From Streptomyces composti (GTDB lineage Bacteria; Actinomycetota; Actinomycetes; Streptomycetales; Streptomycetaceae): a stretch of DNA of 64,000 bases. The notes beneath the pieces were generated by a model, which was not told the DNA's origin, did not search any database, and saw only the letters and a list, made by a program, of their open reading frames with translations. The stretch is from NCBI RefSeq assembly GCF_012034205.1, contig NZ_JAATEM010000002.1, positions 62,001 to 126,000 on the forward strand, in the 5' to 3' direction. This document shows, one piece after another, positions 8,701-19,736 of this stretch (its first letter is position 1; each line of letters begins with the position of its first letter). The translations under genes were made by a program, and so were the position numbers.

Positions 8701-8717
8701 GGAGGCCTCCCTGTATT

Positions 8718-8737
8718 GGTTAGGGTTACCTAACCTA
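8718..8737 (-). promoter_or_regulatory. iron box (DmdR1/IdeR-type operator)
   Basis: GGTTAGG-GTTA-CCTAACC is a perfect 7-bp inverted repeat. Read on the minus strand it resembles the actinobacterial DtxR-family iron box TTAGGTTAGGCTCACCTAA, differing at only a few positions by eye. It sits about 18-37 nt upstream of the siderophore-interacting protein start, where a bound repressor would block transcription. Confidence 0.85.
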
Positions 8738-8811
8738 GCACCTCGTGCCGGAGAACACCGCACACCCGGCCGATCTTGAGAACGCGTGGAGTGACCCGCG
8801 TGCGCGGGGCC

Positions 8812-9732
8812 TCAGCGCGCCAGGGTCGTCAGCAGGCGCCGGAGCGAGCCGCCGAGTCCCCAGCGGGCCGCCAGCTCCTCCACCGCCGCCGGGTCCCGCG
8901 GAGTTTTCGGCAATGTTGTGTCCACGTCGGGCAGCGGAACGTCGTCCGCGACCCTGACCACCTTCGGCGCCACCGCGAGGTACGGCAGCGCCTCGGTCAG
9001 CCGCTTGCGCTGCGTCGGCGTGAGCCTGGCCTTCCGGTCGTCCACGGCCGCGAGGATCCCGGCCAGATCGCCGAACTCGGCGAGCAGCTTGGCCGCCGTC
9101 TTCTCCCCGATGCCCGGCACGCCCGGCAGACCGTCGCTCGGGTCGCCGCGCAGCAGCGCCAGATCCGCGTACCCGCGCCCGTCCACCCCATACTTGGCGC
9201 GCAGCGCCGCCTCGTCGGTGATCTGCAGCGTCCCCACGCCCTTGACCGGGTACAGCACCCGCACCCCGCGGGAGTCGTCCACCAGCTGATACAGGTCCCG
9301 GTCGCCGGTGACGATGTCGACCGGGCCCTTCGCCCGCGCCGTGTACGTGCCGATCACGTCGTCCGCCTCGTACTCGGCGACGCCCACCCGGGCGATGCCG
9401 ATGGCGTCCAGCACCTCCTCGATGACCGGCACCTGCGGCGAGAGCGTGTCCGGCACCTCCTCCACGTCCGGGCCGGAGGCGTGCTCCTCGGCGACCCGGT
9501 GCGCCTTGTAGGAGGGGATCAGCTCCACCCGCCAGTGCGGGCGCCAGTCCGCGTCCATGCAGGCCACCAGGTGGTCCGGCTGGTGGTCCTGCACCAGGCG
9601 GTCGATGAAGTCCAGCAGCCCGCGCACGGCGTTCACCGGGGTGCCGTCGGGAGCCCGCACGGTGTCCGGGACGCCGAAATAGGCCCGGAAGTACAGCGAG
9701 GCGGTGTCGAGAAGCATCAGTCGTCCGGTCAC
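8812..9732 (-). CDS. 5'-3' exonuclease (FEN/PolA N-terminal-type)
   Basis: This 306-residue stand-alone member of the family resembles the N-terminal nuclease domain of DNA polymerase I. Metal-binding motifs are clear: LMLLDTASLYFRAYFG near the start, ACMDADWRPHWR, AEYEADDVIG and VTGDRDLYQL. A helix-3-turn-helix DNA-binding motif follows in LPGVPGIGEKTAAKLL. Such proteins process flaps or RNA primers during replication and repair. GTG 9732 is taken as the start because the conserved nuclease begins right after it; an internal ATG at 9717 would remove only five residues. No strong ribosome-binding site is seen. The gene is divergent from the betaine importer operon. Confidence 0.92.
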   Translation of the reverse strand: MTGRLMLLDTASLYFRAYFGVPDTVRAPDGTPVNAVRGLLDFIDRLVQDHQPDHLVACMDADWRPHWRVELIPSYKAHRVAEEHASGPDVEEVPDTLSPQVPVIEEVLDAIGIARVGVAEYEADDVIGTYTARAKGPVDIVTGDRDLYQLVDDSRGVRVLYPVKGVGTLQITDEAALRAKYGVDGRGYADLALLRGDPSDGLPGVPGIGEKTAAKLLAEFGDLAGILAAVDDRKARLTPTQRKRLTEALPYLAVAPKVVRVADDVPLPDVDTTLPKTPRDPAAVEELAARWGLGGSLRRLLTTLAR

Positions 9733-9830
9733 GTCCGCATCATGCCCCACGCCACCGACAGCGCCCCGTACCCCGCGGCCGCCGGGCGCACCGTGCCCCC
9801 CGTCCCGGTCGCGCTCGGAATCGCCCACCG

Positions 9831-9895
9831 CAACGTGTTGCGTCCTGCGCGAACACTGTGAGGTGCCGCACGACAACGTTTGCCCTGCGCAAAAC
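9831..9895 (+). repeat. imperfect direct repeats upstream of the betaine importer
   Basis: Two related elements start 43 nt apart. CAACGTGTTGCG begins at 9831 and is followed by TCCTGCGCGAAC. CAACGTTTGCC begins at 9874 and is followed by CTGCGCAAAAC. Each contains an inverted TTGC...GCAA-like core. The second overlaps GTTT-N15-GGGGAG, loosely like a stress-sigma (SigB-type) promoter. They are candidate operators for osmotic control. Confidence 0.4.
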
Positions 9896-9981
9896 CGGGG
9901 AGGCGCCGCCCCGGCGCGATGCCGTTCACACATTCGACCCGGCGTCGCCCTTTTCATTGCCGTCTAGAGCTAGAGGTACGC

Positions 9982-11073
9982 GTGTCAGCGAGGCTTGAGG
10001 CCGAGCACCTGTACAAGGTGTTCGGCAGACGACCGGACAGAGCGGTCGAGAGACTGCGCAAGGGCGAGACCGACCGGGAGGAGCTGCGCGCCGACGGGAC
10101 CACCGCGGCCGTCATCGACGCCTCATTCACCGTGGAACCCGGCGAGATCTTCGTCGTGATGGGCCTGTCCGGTTCCGGAAAGTCCACCCTGCTGCGCATG
10201 CTCAACGGTCTGCTGGAGCCGACCGCGGGGCAGGTGCGCTTCGGCGGCCAGGATCTGACCGCGCTCTCCGACCGTCAGCTGCGCGAGGTCCGGTCCAAGA
10301 AGATCAGCATGGTCTTCCAGCACTTCGCGCTCTTCCCGCACCGCAGCGTCCGCGAGAACGCCGCGTACGGACTGGAAGTGCAGGGCGTGCCCCGCGCCGA
10401 GCGCGAACGCCGCGCCGACGAGGCGCTCGCCCTGTGCGGCCTGGCCGGCTGGGAGAAGTCGTGGCCGGACGAGCTGTCCGGCGGCATGCAGCAGCGCGTC
10501 GGCCTCGCCCGCGCGCTCGCCACCGACGCGGACCTGCTGCTGATGGACGAGTCCTTCAGCGCCCTCGACCCGCTGATCCGCCGCGACATGCAGGACCAGC
10601 TGCTCGAGCTGCAGAAGACGCTGAAGAAGACCATCGTCTTCATCACCCACGACCTCAACGAGGCCATGCGCCTCGGCGACCGCATCGCGGTGATGCGCGA
10701 CGGCCGCATCGTGCAGATCGGCACCGCCGAGGACATCCTGGTGCGGCCCGCCAACGACTACGTCGCCTCCTTCACCCAGGACGTCGACCGCTCCCGCGTG
10801 CTCACCGCCGGCTCCGTCATGGAGACCGAGGTCCGCGGCGACGAGGCCGACTGCGGCTGCGAGACCGCCACCCCGCAGACCCCGTTCAACGAGCTCTGCG
10901 CGATCAGCGCCCGGGTGCCGCACCCGGTCGCGGTCCTCGACGGCGAGCGCACCCTGGTCGGCGTCGTGCCCCGGCAGCGGCTGGTGGGCTTCCTCGGCGA
11001 CGAGGAGGCGGACCAGGGCGTGTGCGACGCCCCGCGGGACAAGGGCGGCGAGAAGGTGATGGCCAATGCCTAG
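9982..11073 (+). CDS. glycine betaine/proline-type ABC transporter ATPase (OpuAA/ProV-like)
   Basis: This 363-residue ATP-binding subunit of an osmoprotectant importer has Walker A GLSGSGKST (61-69), signature LSGGMQQR and Walker B LLLMDE. It also has the H-loop ITHDLNEAMRLGD that is typical of ProV/OpuAA. The C-terminal third resembles degenerate CBS-like regulatory sequence and contains a Cys pair, CGCE. GTG 9982 is preceded by AGAGG at good spacing. The end overlaps the permease gene by 8 nt, so the two form an operon. Energised import of glycine betaine, proline betaine or a related compound is expected. Confidence 0.93.
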   Translation: MSARLEAEHLYKVFGRRPDRAVERLRKGETDREELRADGTTAAVIDASFTVEPGEIFVVMGLSGSGKSTLLRMLNGLLEPTAGQVRFGGQDLTALSDRQLREVRSKKISMVFQHFALFPHRSVRENAAYGLEVQGVPRAERERRADEALALCGLAGWEKSWPDELSGGMQQRVGLARALATDADLLLMDESFSALDPLIRRDMQDQLLELQKTLKKTIVFITHDLNEAMRLGDRIAVMRDGRIVQIGTAEDILVRPANDYVASFTQDVDRSRVLTAGSVMETEVRGDEADCGCETATPQTPFNELCAISARVPHPVAVLDGERTLVGVVPRQRLVGFLGDEEADQGVCDAPRDKGGEKVMANA

Positions 11074-13678
11074 GATCCCGCTCGGCGACTGGGTCAACAG
11101 CACCGTCGACTGGCTGCTCGACCACGTCGACTGGCTGTTCTCCTTCTTCAAGGCCGTCTTCACCGGCACCTACGACGGCATCAACGCCGTCCTGCAGGCG
11201 CCCGAGCCGCTGCTGCTCGTCGGCATCTTCGCGGTGATCGCGTTCTGGCTGCGCGGCACCTTCGCCGGCCTGCTCACCTTCGCCGGCTTCGCCTTCATCG
11301 TCTCCCTCGACCTGTGGGAGAACGCGATGATCACGCTGTCGCTGGTGCTGGTCGCCACGCTGATCGCGCTGATCATCTCGGTGCCCGTCGGCATCTGGGC
11401 GGCCCGCTCCGACCGGGTCAGCAGCCTGGTGCGGCCGGTGCTGGACTTCATGCAGACGCTGCCCGCGATGATCTACCTCATCCCGGCGATCCTGTTCTTC
11501 GGCACCGGCGCCTCCGCGGGCATCGTGGCCACCCTGATCTTCGCGCTCGCCCCCGGCGTGCGCATGACCGAGCTGGGCATCCGCCAGGTCGACAAGGAGC
11601 TGGTCGAGGCCGCCGAGGCCTTCGGCACCACTCCGCGCAAGACCCTGCTGCGCGTCCAGCTCCCGCTGGCTCTGCCCACGGTGATGGCGGGCGTGAACCA
11701 GGTCATCATGCTCGGCCTGTCCATGGCCGCGATCGCCGGCATGGTCGGCACCGGCGGCCTGGGCGGCGACGTCAACGAGGCCATCGGCCAGCTCAACGTG
11801 GGCCTCGGCTCCGAGGCCGGCATCGCCATCGTGATCCTGGCGATCTACCTGGACCGGATGACCAGCGCCCTGGGCACCCAGGTCTCCCCGCTGGGCCGCC
11901 GCGCCGCAGCCAAGGCCCGCGCCGCCGCCGGCGGACTGAGGATCTGGTCCTACCGTCCCCGCCCGCAGGTCGCCGTCATCGGCGTGGTGATCCTCGCCCT
12001 GGTGGCCGGCGGCATGGGCCTCTTCGGCGGCACCTCCCCGAAGGAGGCCGCCGGCGGCGAGAAGGTCGGCGAGGGCAAGAAGGTCACCCTCGGCTACGTC
12101 CCGTGGGACGAGGGCATCGCCTCCACCTTCCTGTGGAAGGAGATCCTGGAGCAGCGCGGCTACCAGGTCGAGGCCAAGCAGTTCGACGCCGGACCGCTCT
12201 ACACCTCCCTCGCCCAGGGCGACATCGACGTCGTCACCAACTCCTGGCTGCCCACCACCCACGAGCAGTACTGGAAGAAGCACGGCTCCCAGCTGGACGA
12301 CCTCGGCTCCTGGTACGACGAGACCTCCCTGGAGCTGACCGTCCCCGCCTACATGAAGGACGTCGACTCCCTCGAGGACCTCAAGGGCAAGGCCGACCTG
12401 TTCGGCGGCAAGATCACCGGCATCGAGTCCAGCGCCGGCGAGATGGCCCTGCTCAAGAGCAAGGTCCTCAAGGAGTACGGCCTGGACAAGGAGTACCGGG
12501 TCGTCGACAGCTCCACCCCGGCGATGCTGGCCGAGCTCAAGCGGGCCTACAGCAAGAAGGAACCGATCGTCGTCACGCTCTGGTCGCCGCACTGGGCGTA
12601 CAACGACTACGAGCTGAAGAAGCTCAAGGACCCCAAGGGCGCCTGGGGCAAGGGCGACGGCGTGCACACCCTGGCCCGCAAGGGCTTCGCCGGCGACGAC
12701 CCCACCGCCGCCGGATGGCTGAAGAACTTCACGCTCACCGAGAAGCAGCTCACCAGCCTCGAGGCCGAGATCAACAAGGCCGGCAAGGGCAGGCAGCAGG
12801 ACGCGGTCCGCACCTGGCTGAAGGCCAACCCGGGCCTGGTCGACAAGCTCGCCCCCGTCGAGTCCGGCGGCGACACCCCGGCCGAGGCGAAGCGCCCGCT
12901 GAACGTGGCCTGGTTCCCCTGGGACGAGGACGTCGCCGTCACCTACCTGTGGAAGAACGTCCTGGAGCGGCGCGGCTACAAGCTGAACCTGAAGCAGATG
13001 GACGTCGGCCCGGTCTACACCGGCCTCGCCTCCGGCGACATGGACCTCAACTTCGACGCCTGGCTGCCGCACGCCCAGAAGAACTACTGGGACAAGAGCA
13101 AGGACAACCTGACCGACCTCGGCAGCTGGTACGAGCCGACCTCACTGGAGATCGCCGTGCCGAGCTACGTCAAGGGCGTCGAGTCCATGGAGGACCTCAA
13201 GGGCAAGTCCGACCTGTTCGGCGGGAAGATCATCGGTATCGAGCCGGGCACCGGCGAGATGAACCTGCTCAAGAACAAGGTCCTGCCCGGATACGGCCTG
13301 GACGGCGAGTACAAGGTCGTCGACGGCTCCACCCCGGCGATGCTGGCCGAACTCAAGCGCGCCATCGCCAAGAAGAAGCCGGTCGCGGTCACCCTGTGGT
13401 CCCCCCACTGGGCCTACGCCGAGTACGAGCTGACCAAGCTCAAGGACCCGGAGAAGTTCTGGGGCGACAACAACAAGATCCACACCATCGCCAGCAAGAA
13501 GTTCCCGGAGCAGTATCCGCGGCTCACCGAGTGGATCAGGAAGTTCACCATGAGTGAGCAGGAGCTCGCCACCCTGGAGGCGGAGATCAAGGACCGCGGC
13601 CAGGGCAAGGAGGAAGAGGCCGTCGCCGCCTGGCTGAAGGAGCACCCCGAGGTCGCGCAGCGCATGACCGCCTCGTAA
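11066..13678 (+). CDS. betaine ABC transporter permease fused to two substrate-binding domains
   Basis: This 870-residue protein combines three parts. Residues about 45-235 form an OpuAB/ProW-type permease with the EAA-like loop EAAEAFGTTPRKTLLRVQLP. A further membrane segment at about 300-325 anchors two tandem OpuAC/ProX-type binding domains (about 338-590 and 610-868), which stay outside the cell. Both copies keep the aromatic ligand-box motifs: PWDE near the start, SWLPTTHEQYW or AWLPHAQKNYW, and LWSPHWAY. They are clearly homologous but diverged. ATG 11066 lies inside the ATPase gene end, with AAGGTGAT upstream. Most homologues carry a single fused domain, so the duplication is notable. 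A 15-bp hairpin follows. Confidence 0.93.
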   Translation: MPRIPLGDWVNSTVDWLLDHVDWLFSFFKAVFTGTYDGINAVLQAPEPLLLVGIFAVIAFWLRGTFAGLLTFAGFAFIVSLDLWENAMITLSLVLVATLIALIISVPVGIWAARSDRVSSLVRPVLDFMQTLPAMIYLIPAILFFGTGASAGIVATLIFALAPGVRMTELGIRQVDKELVEAAEAFGTTPRKTLLRVQLPLALPTVMAGVNQVIMLGLSMAAIAGMVGTGGLGGDVNEAIGQLNVGLGSEAGIAIVILAIYLDRMTSALGTQVSPLGRRAAAKARAAAGGLRIWSYRPRPQVAVIGVVILALVAGGMGLFGGTSPKEAAGGEKVGEGKKVTLGYVPWDEGIASTFLWKEILEQRGYQVEAKQFDAGPLYTSLAQGDIDVVTNSWLPTTHEQYWKKHGSQLDDLGSWYDETSLELTVPAYMKDVDSLEDLKGKADLFGGKITGIESSAGEMALLKSKVLKEYGLDKEYRVVDSSTPAMLAELKRAYSKKEPIVVTLWSPHWAYNDYELKKLKDPKGAWGKGDGVHTLARKGFAGDDPTAAGWLKNFTLTEKQLTSLEAEINKAGKGRQQDAVRTWLKANPGLVDKLAPVESGGDTPAEAKRPLNVAWFPWDEDVAVTYLWKNVLERRGYKLNLKQMDVGPVYTGLASGDMDLNFDAWLPHAQKNYWDKSKDNLTDLGSWYEPTSLEIAVPSYVKGVESMEDLKGKSDLFGGKIIGIEPGTGEMNLLKNKVLPGYGLDGEYKVVDGSTPAMLAELKRAIAKKKPVAVTLWSPHWAYAEYELTKLKDPEKFWGDNNKIHTIASKKFPEQYPRLTEWIRKFTMSEQELATLEAEIKDRGQGKEEEAVAAWLKEHPEVAQRMTAS

Positions 13679-13702
13679 CCGCCCGGCTCCGTACCGCCTC
13701 AC

Positions 13703-13753
13703 CCGGGGGCGGACCGGCCGCGCCCGACGGCGCACGGCCCGGTCCGCCCCCGG
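13703..13753 (+). terminator. hairpin after betaine importer operon
   Basis: CCGGGGGCGGACCGG and CCGGTCCGCCCCCGG form a perfect 15-bp stem with a 21-nt loop, starting 25 nt after the operon. No T-run follows. It fits a streptomycete intrinsic terminator. Confidence 0.75.
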
Positions 13754-13960
13754 TTCATGTCCGCCTTCCTCGTGACCTTCGGCCGCCGACGGGCAACAAT
13801 GGCGAGAACACCCCCGACATCGAGCGCGAGCCGGCACCGGCTCGAGCTGGCGGCATGAAACGGTCCGCCGGATCTGCGTAGGGTGCAGACAAGCCGTCAT
13901 CGGCGTACGCCGGGCAGCGGGGTGCAGGGCGCGGGACGATGGGTGAAGGAGGGACGAGCA

Positions 13961-14530
13961 ATGGGCGACCACAAGGAACAGCCCTTGCGCGTGGGCGCGG
14001 CCGTGCGGCGGCGACGCCGGGCGCTGGACCTCACCCTTGCCGCCGTGTCCGAGCGCAGCGGTCTGTCGGTTCCGTTCCTCAGCCAGATCGAGAACGAGCG
14101 GGCCCGGCCCAGTCGCAGCTCCCTGGAGAAGGTGGCCGACGCGCTGCGCACCACCGCCGTGGAACTGCTCGCCGCCGCCGACCCGGCGTGCAGCGTGGAC
14201 GTGGTCCGCGCCGACGACACCGGGTCGTGGCTGGAACCCCGGGTGCGCTCCCTGGTGCGCGGCCACCACCAGATGCACGCCTCGGAGTTCACCGGCGACC
14301 ACGAGGCCGGCCGCGAACTGCAGTTCCGCAACGACCAGTTGATGTACGTGGCGGACGGGGCCGTGGAGATCGAGGCGGAGGGCCGCGCCTACCGCCTCGG
14401 CCGCGGCGACACGCTGTACCTCACCGGCGGCGTACGGCACCGCTGGCGGGCCACCGTGCCGGAGACCCGGCTGGTGGTCGTCGCCGTCGCCGAGCACATC
14501 GAGGCGCTGCGGGACAAGCCGCAGCGATGA
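13961..14530 (+). CDS. XRE-family regulator with C-terminal cupin domain
   Basis: This 189-residue regulator has an N-terminal helix-turn-helix (LTLAAVSERSGLSVPFLSQIENERARPS, about residues 25-55). A C-terminal cupin barrel contains the motif-2-like stretch LGRGDTLYLTGGVRHRW. Proteins of this PuuR-like build bind DNA through the HTH and a small ligand or metal through the cupin. ATG 13961 is preceded by GAAGGAGGGA, a strong site that decides the start. The gene overlaps the BtuF-like gene by 4 nt (ATGA), so it probably controls, or is controlled with, that metal or cofactor-binding protein. Ligand unknown. Confidence 0.88.
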   Translation: MGDHKEQPLRVGAAVRRRRRALDLTLAAVSERSGLSVPFLSQIENERARPSRSSLEKVADALRTTAVELLAAADPACSVDVVRADDTGSWLEPRVRSLVRGHHQMHASEFTGDHEAGRELQFRNDQLMYVADGAVEIEAEGRAYRLGRGDTLYLTGGVRHRWRATVPETRLVVVAVAEHIEALRDKPQR

Positions 14531-15181
14531 CCGCTCCCCGGGTGGTGTCCCTGGTCCCCTCGCTCACCGAGGCCATAGCGGTGTCGGCGCCCGGTGCGCT
14601 GATCGCGGCCACCGACTGGTGCACACATCCGGCCGGCCTGGACGTGCCGCGCATCGGCGGCACCAAGAACCCGAAGACCGACCGGATCGTGCAGCTGGCC
14701 CCCGATCTGGTGATCGCCAACGAGGAGGAGAACCGCGCCCCCGACCTGGACGCCCTGCGCGCGGCCGGGCTCGAGGTGCTGGTCACCGAGGTGCGTACCC
14801 TGCCGCAGGCGTTCCGCGAGCTGGACCGGGTGCTCACCGCCTGCGGCGTCGCGGGCCGCCCCCGGTGGCTGGACGAGGCCGAGGAGGCCTGGGCGGCCGT
14901 GCCGGCGCCCGGACGCCGCCGCACCGCGGTCGTCCCTGTCTGGCGGCGCCCCTGGATGGTCCTCGGCCGCGACACCTTCGCCGGCGACCTGCTGGCCCGG
15001 CTCGGCGTCGACCACCTCTACGCCGGGCACCCGGAGCGCTATCCGCGCGTGCCGCTCGGTGAACTGCGCGCCGCGCGCCCGGACCTGGTGGTGCTCCCGG
15101 ACGAGCCCTATCGCTTCACCGCCGACGACGGCCCCGAGGCCTTCCCCGGCCTGCCGTGCGCCCTCGTCGACGGCCGGTGTC

Positions 15182-16357
<1,176 letters not shown>

Positions 16358-16383
16358 CGTCGTACGGCCTCCTGACCTGGGCC

Positions 16384-16421
16384 AGAGGGTGCCCTCTTAT
16401 CACGGCATAAGCTTGCCTTAT
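16384..16421. promoter_or_regulatory. palindrome cluster between TDT transporter and LysR genes
   Basis: AGAGGG-TG-CCCTCT (16384-16397) is a perfect palindrome. CTTAT-N6-ATAAG (16396-16411) and ATAAG-N5-CTTAT (16407-16421) follow and overlap one another, the last covering the LysR start codon. LysR regulators often autoregulate from such divergent regions. This is a good operator candidate for the adjacent gene product. Confidence 0.6.
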
Positions 16422-17370
16422 GAGCAACACGGACGATCACCCCGGTCACCGGCCCGGTGCCGCCGGGTCTCTCGCCCACCGGGTGCCGGATCTGGGGGCC
16501 CTGGAGCTGCTGCTCGCGGTGGCCCGGCTGGGCAGCCTGGGCGGGGCGGCGCGGGAGCTGGGCATCACCCAGCCCGCCGCCAGCAGCCGCATCCGCTCGA
16601 TGGAACGGCAGCTCGGCGTGGCCCTGGTCGACCGCTCACCGCGCGGCTCCCGGCTCACGGACGCCGGGGCGCTGGTGACCGACTGGGCGCGGCGGATCGT
16701 GGAGGCGGCCGAGGCCTTCGACGCGGGCGCGCAGGCGCTGCGGGACCGCCGGGACTCCCGGCTGCGGGTGGCGGCGAGCATGACCATCGCCGAGTACCTG
16801 CTGCCCGGCTGGCTGCTGGCGCTGCGCGCCGGACGCCCGGACACGGCGGTGTCGCTGCTCGCGGGCAACTCGGCCGCGGTGGCCGAGCGGCTGCTGTCCG
16901 GCGAGGCGGACCTGGGCTTCGTGGAGGGGCTGACCGTCCCGTCGGGCCTGGACTCGGCGGTGGTCGCGCACGACCGGCTGATCGTGGTGACCGCCCCCGC
17001 CCACCCCTGGGCCCGCCGCAGACGCCCGCTGGCCGGCGAGGAACTGGCCACCACCCCGCTGATCCTGCGGGAGAAGGGGTCCGGCACCCGGCAGGTGCTG
17101 GACGCGGCCCTGGGCGGACTGGCGCGGCCGCTGATCGAGGTGTCGTCCACCACCGCGGTCAAGGCGGCGGCGGTCGGCGGTGCGGGCCCCGCCGTCCTCA
17201 GCGAACTCGCCGTCGGCGAGGAACTGGCGATGCGGCGCCTGGTCCGCATCCCGGTCGACGGCATCGCCCTCACCCGCGACCTGCGCGCCGTCTGGCCCAT
17301 GGGCCACCGCCCCACGGGCCCGGCCCGCGACCTGCTGTCCCTGACACGGGGTCAGGGCGCCGTCCGGTGA
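16420..17370 (+). CDS. LysR-family transcriptional regulator
   Basis: This 316-residue LysR protein has an N-terminal winged HTH (LLLAVARLGSLGGAARELGITQPAASSRIRSMERQLGVALVDR, about residues 30-72). A C-terminal periplasmic-binding-like effector domain follows. ATG 16420 has no Shine-Dalgarno sequence upstream and overlaps a palindrome, so the transcript may be leaderless or very short. The divergent TDT transporter gene is the likely target, consistent with sulfite or small-anion sensing by related regulators, but the effector is unknown. It converges on the amidotransferase gene with a 33-nt gap. Confidence 0.88.
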   Translation: MSNTDDHPGHRPGAAGSLAHRVPDLGALELLLAVARLGSLGGAARELGITQPAASSRIRSMERQLGVALVDRSPRGSRLTDAGALVTDWARRIVEAAEAFDAGAQALRDRRDSRLRVAASMTIAEYLLPGWLLALRAGRPDTAVSLLAGNSAAVAERLLSGEADLGFVEGLTVPSGLDSAVVAHDRLIVVTAPAHPWARRRRPLAGEELATTPLILREKGSGTRQVLDAALGGLARPLIEVSSTTAVKAAAVGGAGPAVLSELAVGEELAMRRLVRIPVDGIALTRDLRAVWPMGHRPTGPARDLLSLTRGQGAVR

Positions 17371-17403
17371 CGCGGCCGCACCGGCCGAGCGGGTGCCCGT
17401 GGG

Positions 17404-18093
17404 TCAGATGTAGGCCGCGGCGGTGACCAGGGACTGGACGACTCTGAGGTCGTCGTCCATCTCGGGGTGCCACTGGACGCCGAGGGTCCAGGGTGCCCCG
17501 GAGAGTTCGATGGCCTCGACGGTGCCGTCCTCCGCGTGGGCCGAGGGGACGAGGCCGGTGCCCAGGCGGTCCACCGACTGGTGGTGGTAGGTGGGGACCT
17601 CGGTCTCCTCGGGGACGATCGAGGCGTAGCGGGTGCCGGGCACCGGCTTGACCGGGTGACGGCCGAAGACGCCCGGGGTCTCGGCGTGGCCGTCGATGTG
17701 CTGGACCAGCGTGCCGCCCAGGGCGACGTTCAGCAGCTGCATGCCCCGGCAGATGCCGAGCAGCGGCAGCTCGCGCTTGAGCGCCGCCCGGATGAGGGCC
17801 AGCTCCCAGGCGTCCCGGGCCCGGGCGGGCGGCCCGGTGCGCGGGTCCGGCTCGGCGCCGTAGCGGACGGGTTCGACGTCCGGGCCGCCCGCGATCACCA
17901 GGCCGTCCAGCCGGGACACCGCCGCATCGGCCAGCTCCGGCGCGTCCGGCGGCAGCATCGCGGCCAGTCCGCCCGCCCGCTGCACCAGCCGTGGGTATCC
18001 GGCGGGCAGCAGCGCGGCGTCCAGCTGCCACACTCCCCAGCGCACGCCGGACTCCGCGTAGGTGCTGATGCCGATGAGCGGCCTGGACGTCAT
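17404..18093 (-). CDS. class I glutamine amidotransferase-like gamma-glutamyl hydrolase (PuuD-like)
   Basis: This 229-residue member of the peptidase C26 family has nucleophile Cys in GICRGMQLLNVALGG and the His-Glu pair in GVQWHPE. In E. coli, PuuD hydrolyses gamma-glutamyl-GABA. Here the neighbours are an ethanolamine-type permease and a GlnA4-type ligase, so the likely substrate is a gamma-glutamyl compound derived from ethanolamine. ATG 18093 has AGGAGGAG upstream. The permease gene on the same strand lies only 25 nt upstream, so the two are probably co-transcribed. The exact substrate is inference. Confidence 0.88.
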   Translation of the reverse strand: MTSRPLIGISTYAESGVRWGVWQLDAALLPAGYPRLVQRAGGLAAMLPPDAPELADAAVSRLDGLVIAGGPDVEPVRYGAEPDPRTGPPARARDAWELALIRAALKRELPLLGICRGMQLLNVALGGTLVQHIDGHAETPGVFGRHPVKPVPGTRYASIVPEETEVPTYHHQSVDRLGTGLVPSAHAEDGTVEAIELSGAPWTLGVQWHPEMDDDLRVVQSLVTAAAYI

Positions 18094-18118
18094 CTGCTCG
18101 GCTCCTCCTGCTCTGTGC

Positions 18119-19573
<1,455 letters not shown>

Positions 19574-19736
19574 GGGGCTACTCCCCAGGGGCGGTGGAGA
19601 CGACGGAGGAAGCAATGGCATGGATCCAGACCTTTGTGGGGCCATACCTTCGTGGGCCCGGTGGCCGGAATGCAAGACCCTTGCGTGAAGCCGCCGTAAA
19701 CTCTCACCGCTCCGGCGCGGGCCCGCCCCGCCGGTG

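Noticed and set aside
10904..13072. 722-codon minus-strand frame opposite the betaine permease
   Set aside because: Composition typical of antisense frames in high-GC DNA; no domain.
14037..15062. Overlapping frames around the XRE-cupin and BtuF-like genes
   Set aside because: Arg/Pro-rich shadows; ribosome-binding sites and motifs support only the two annotated genes.
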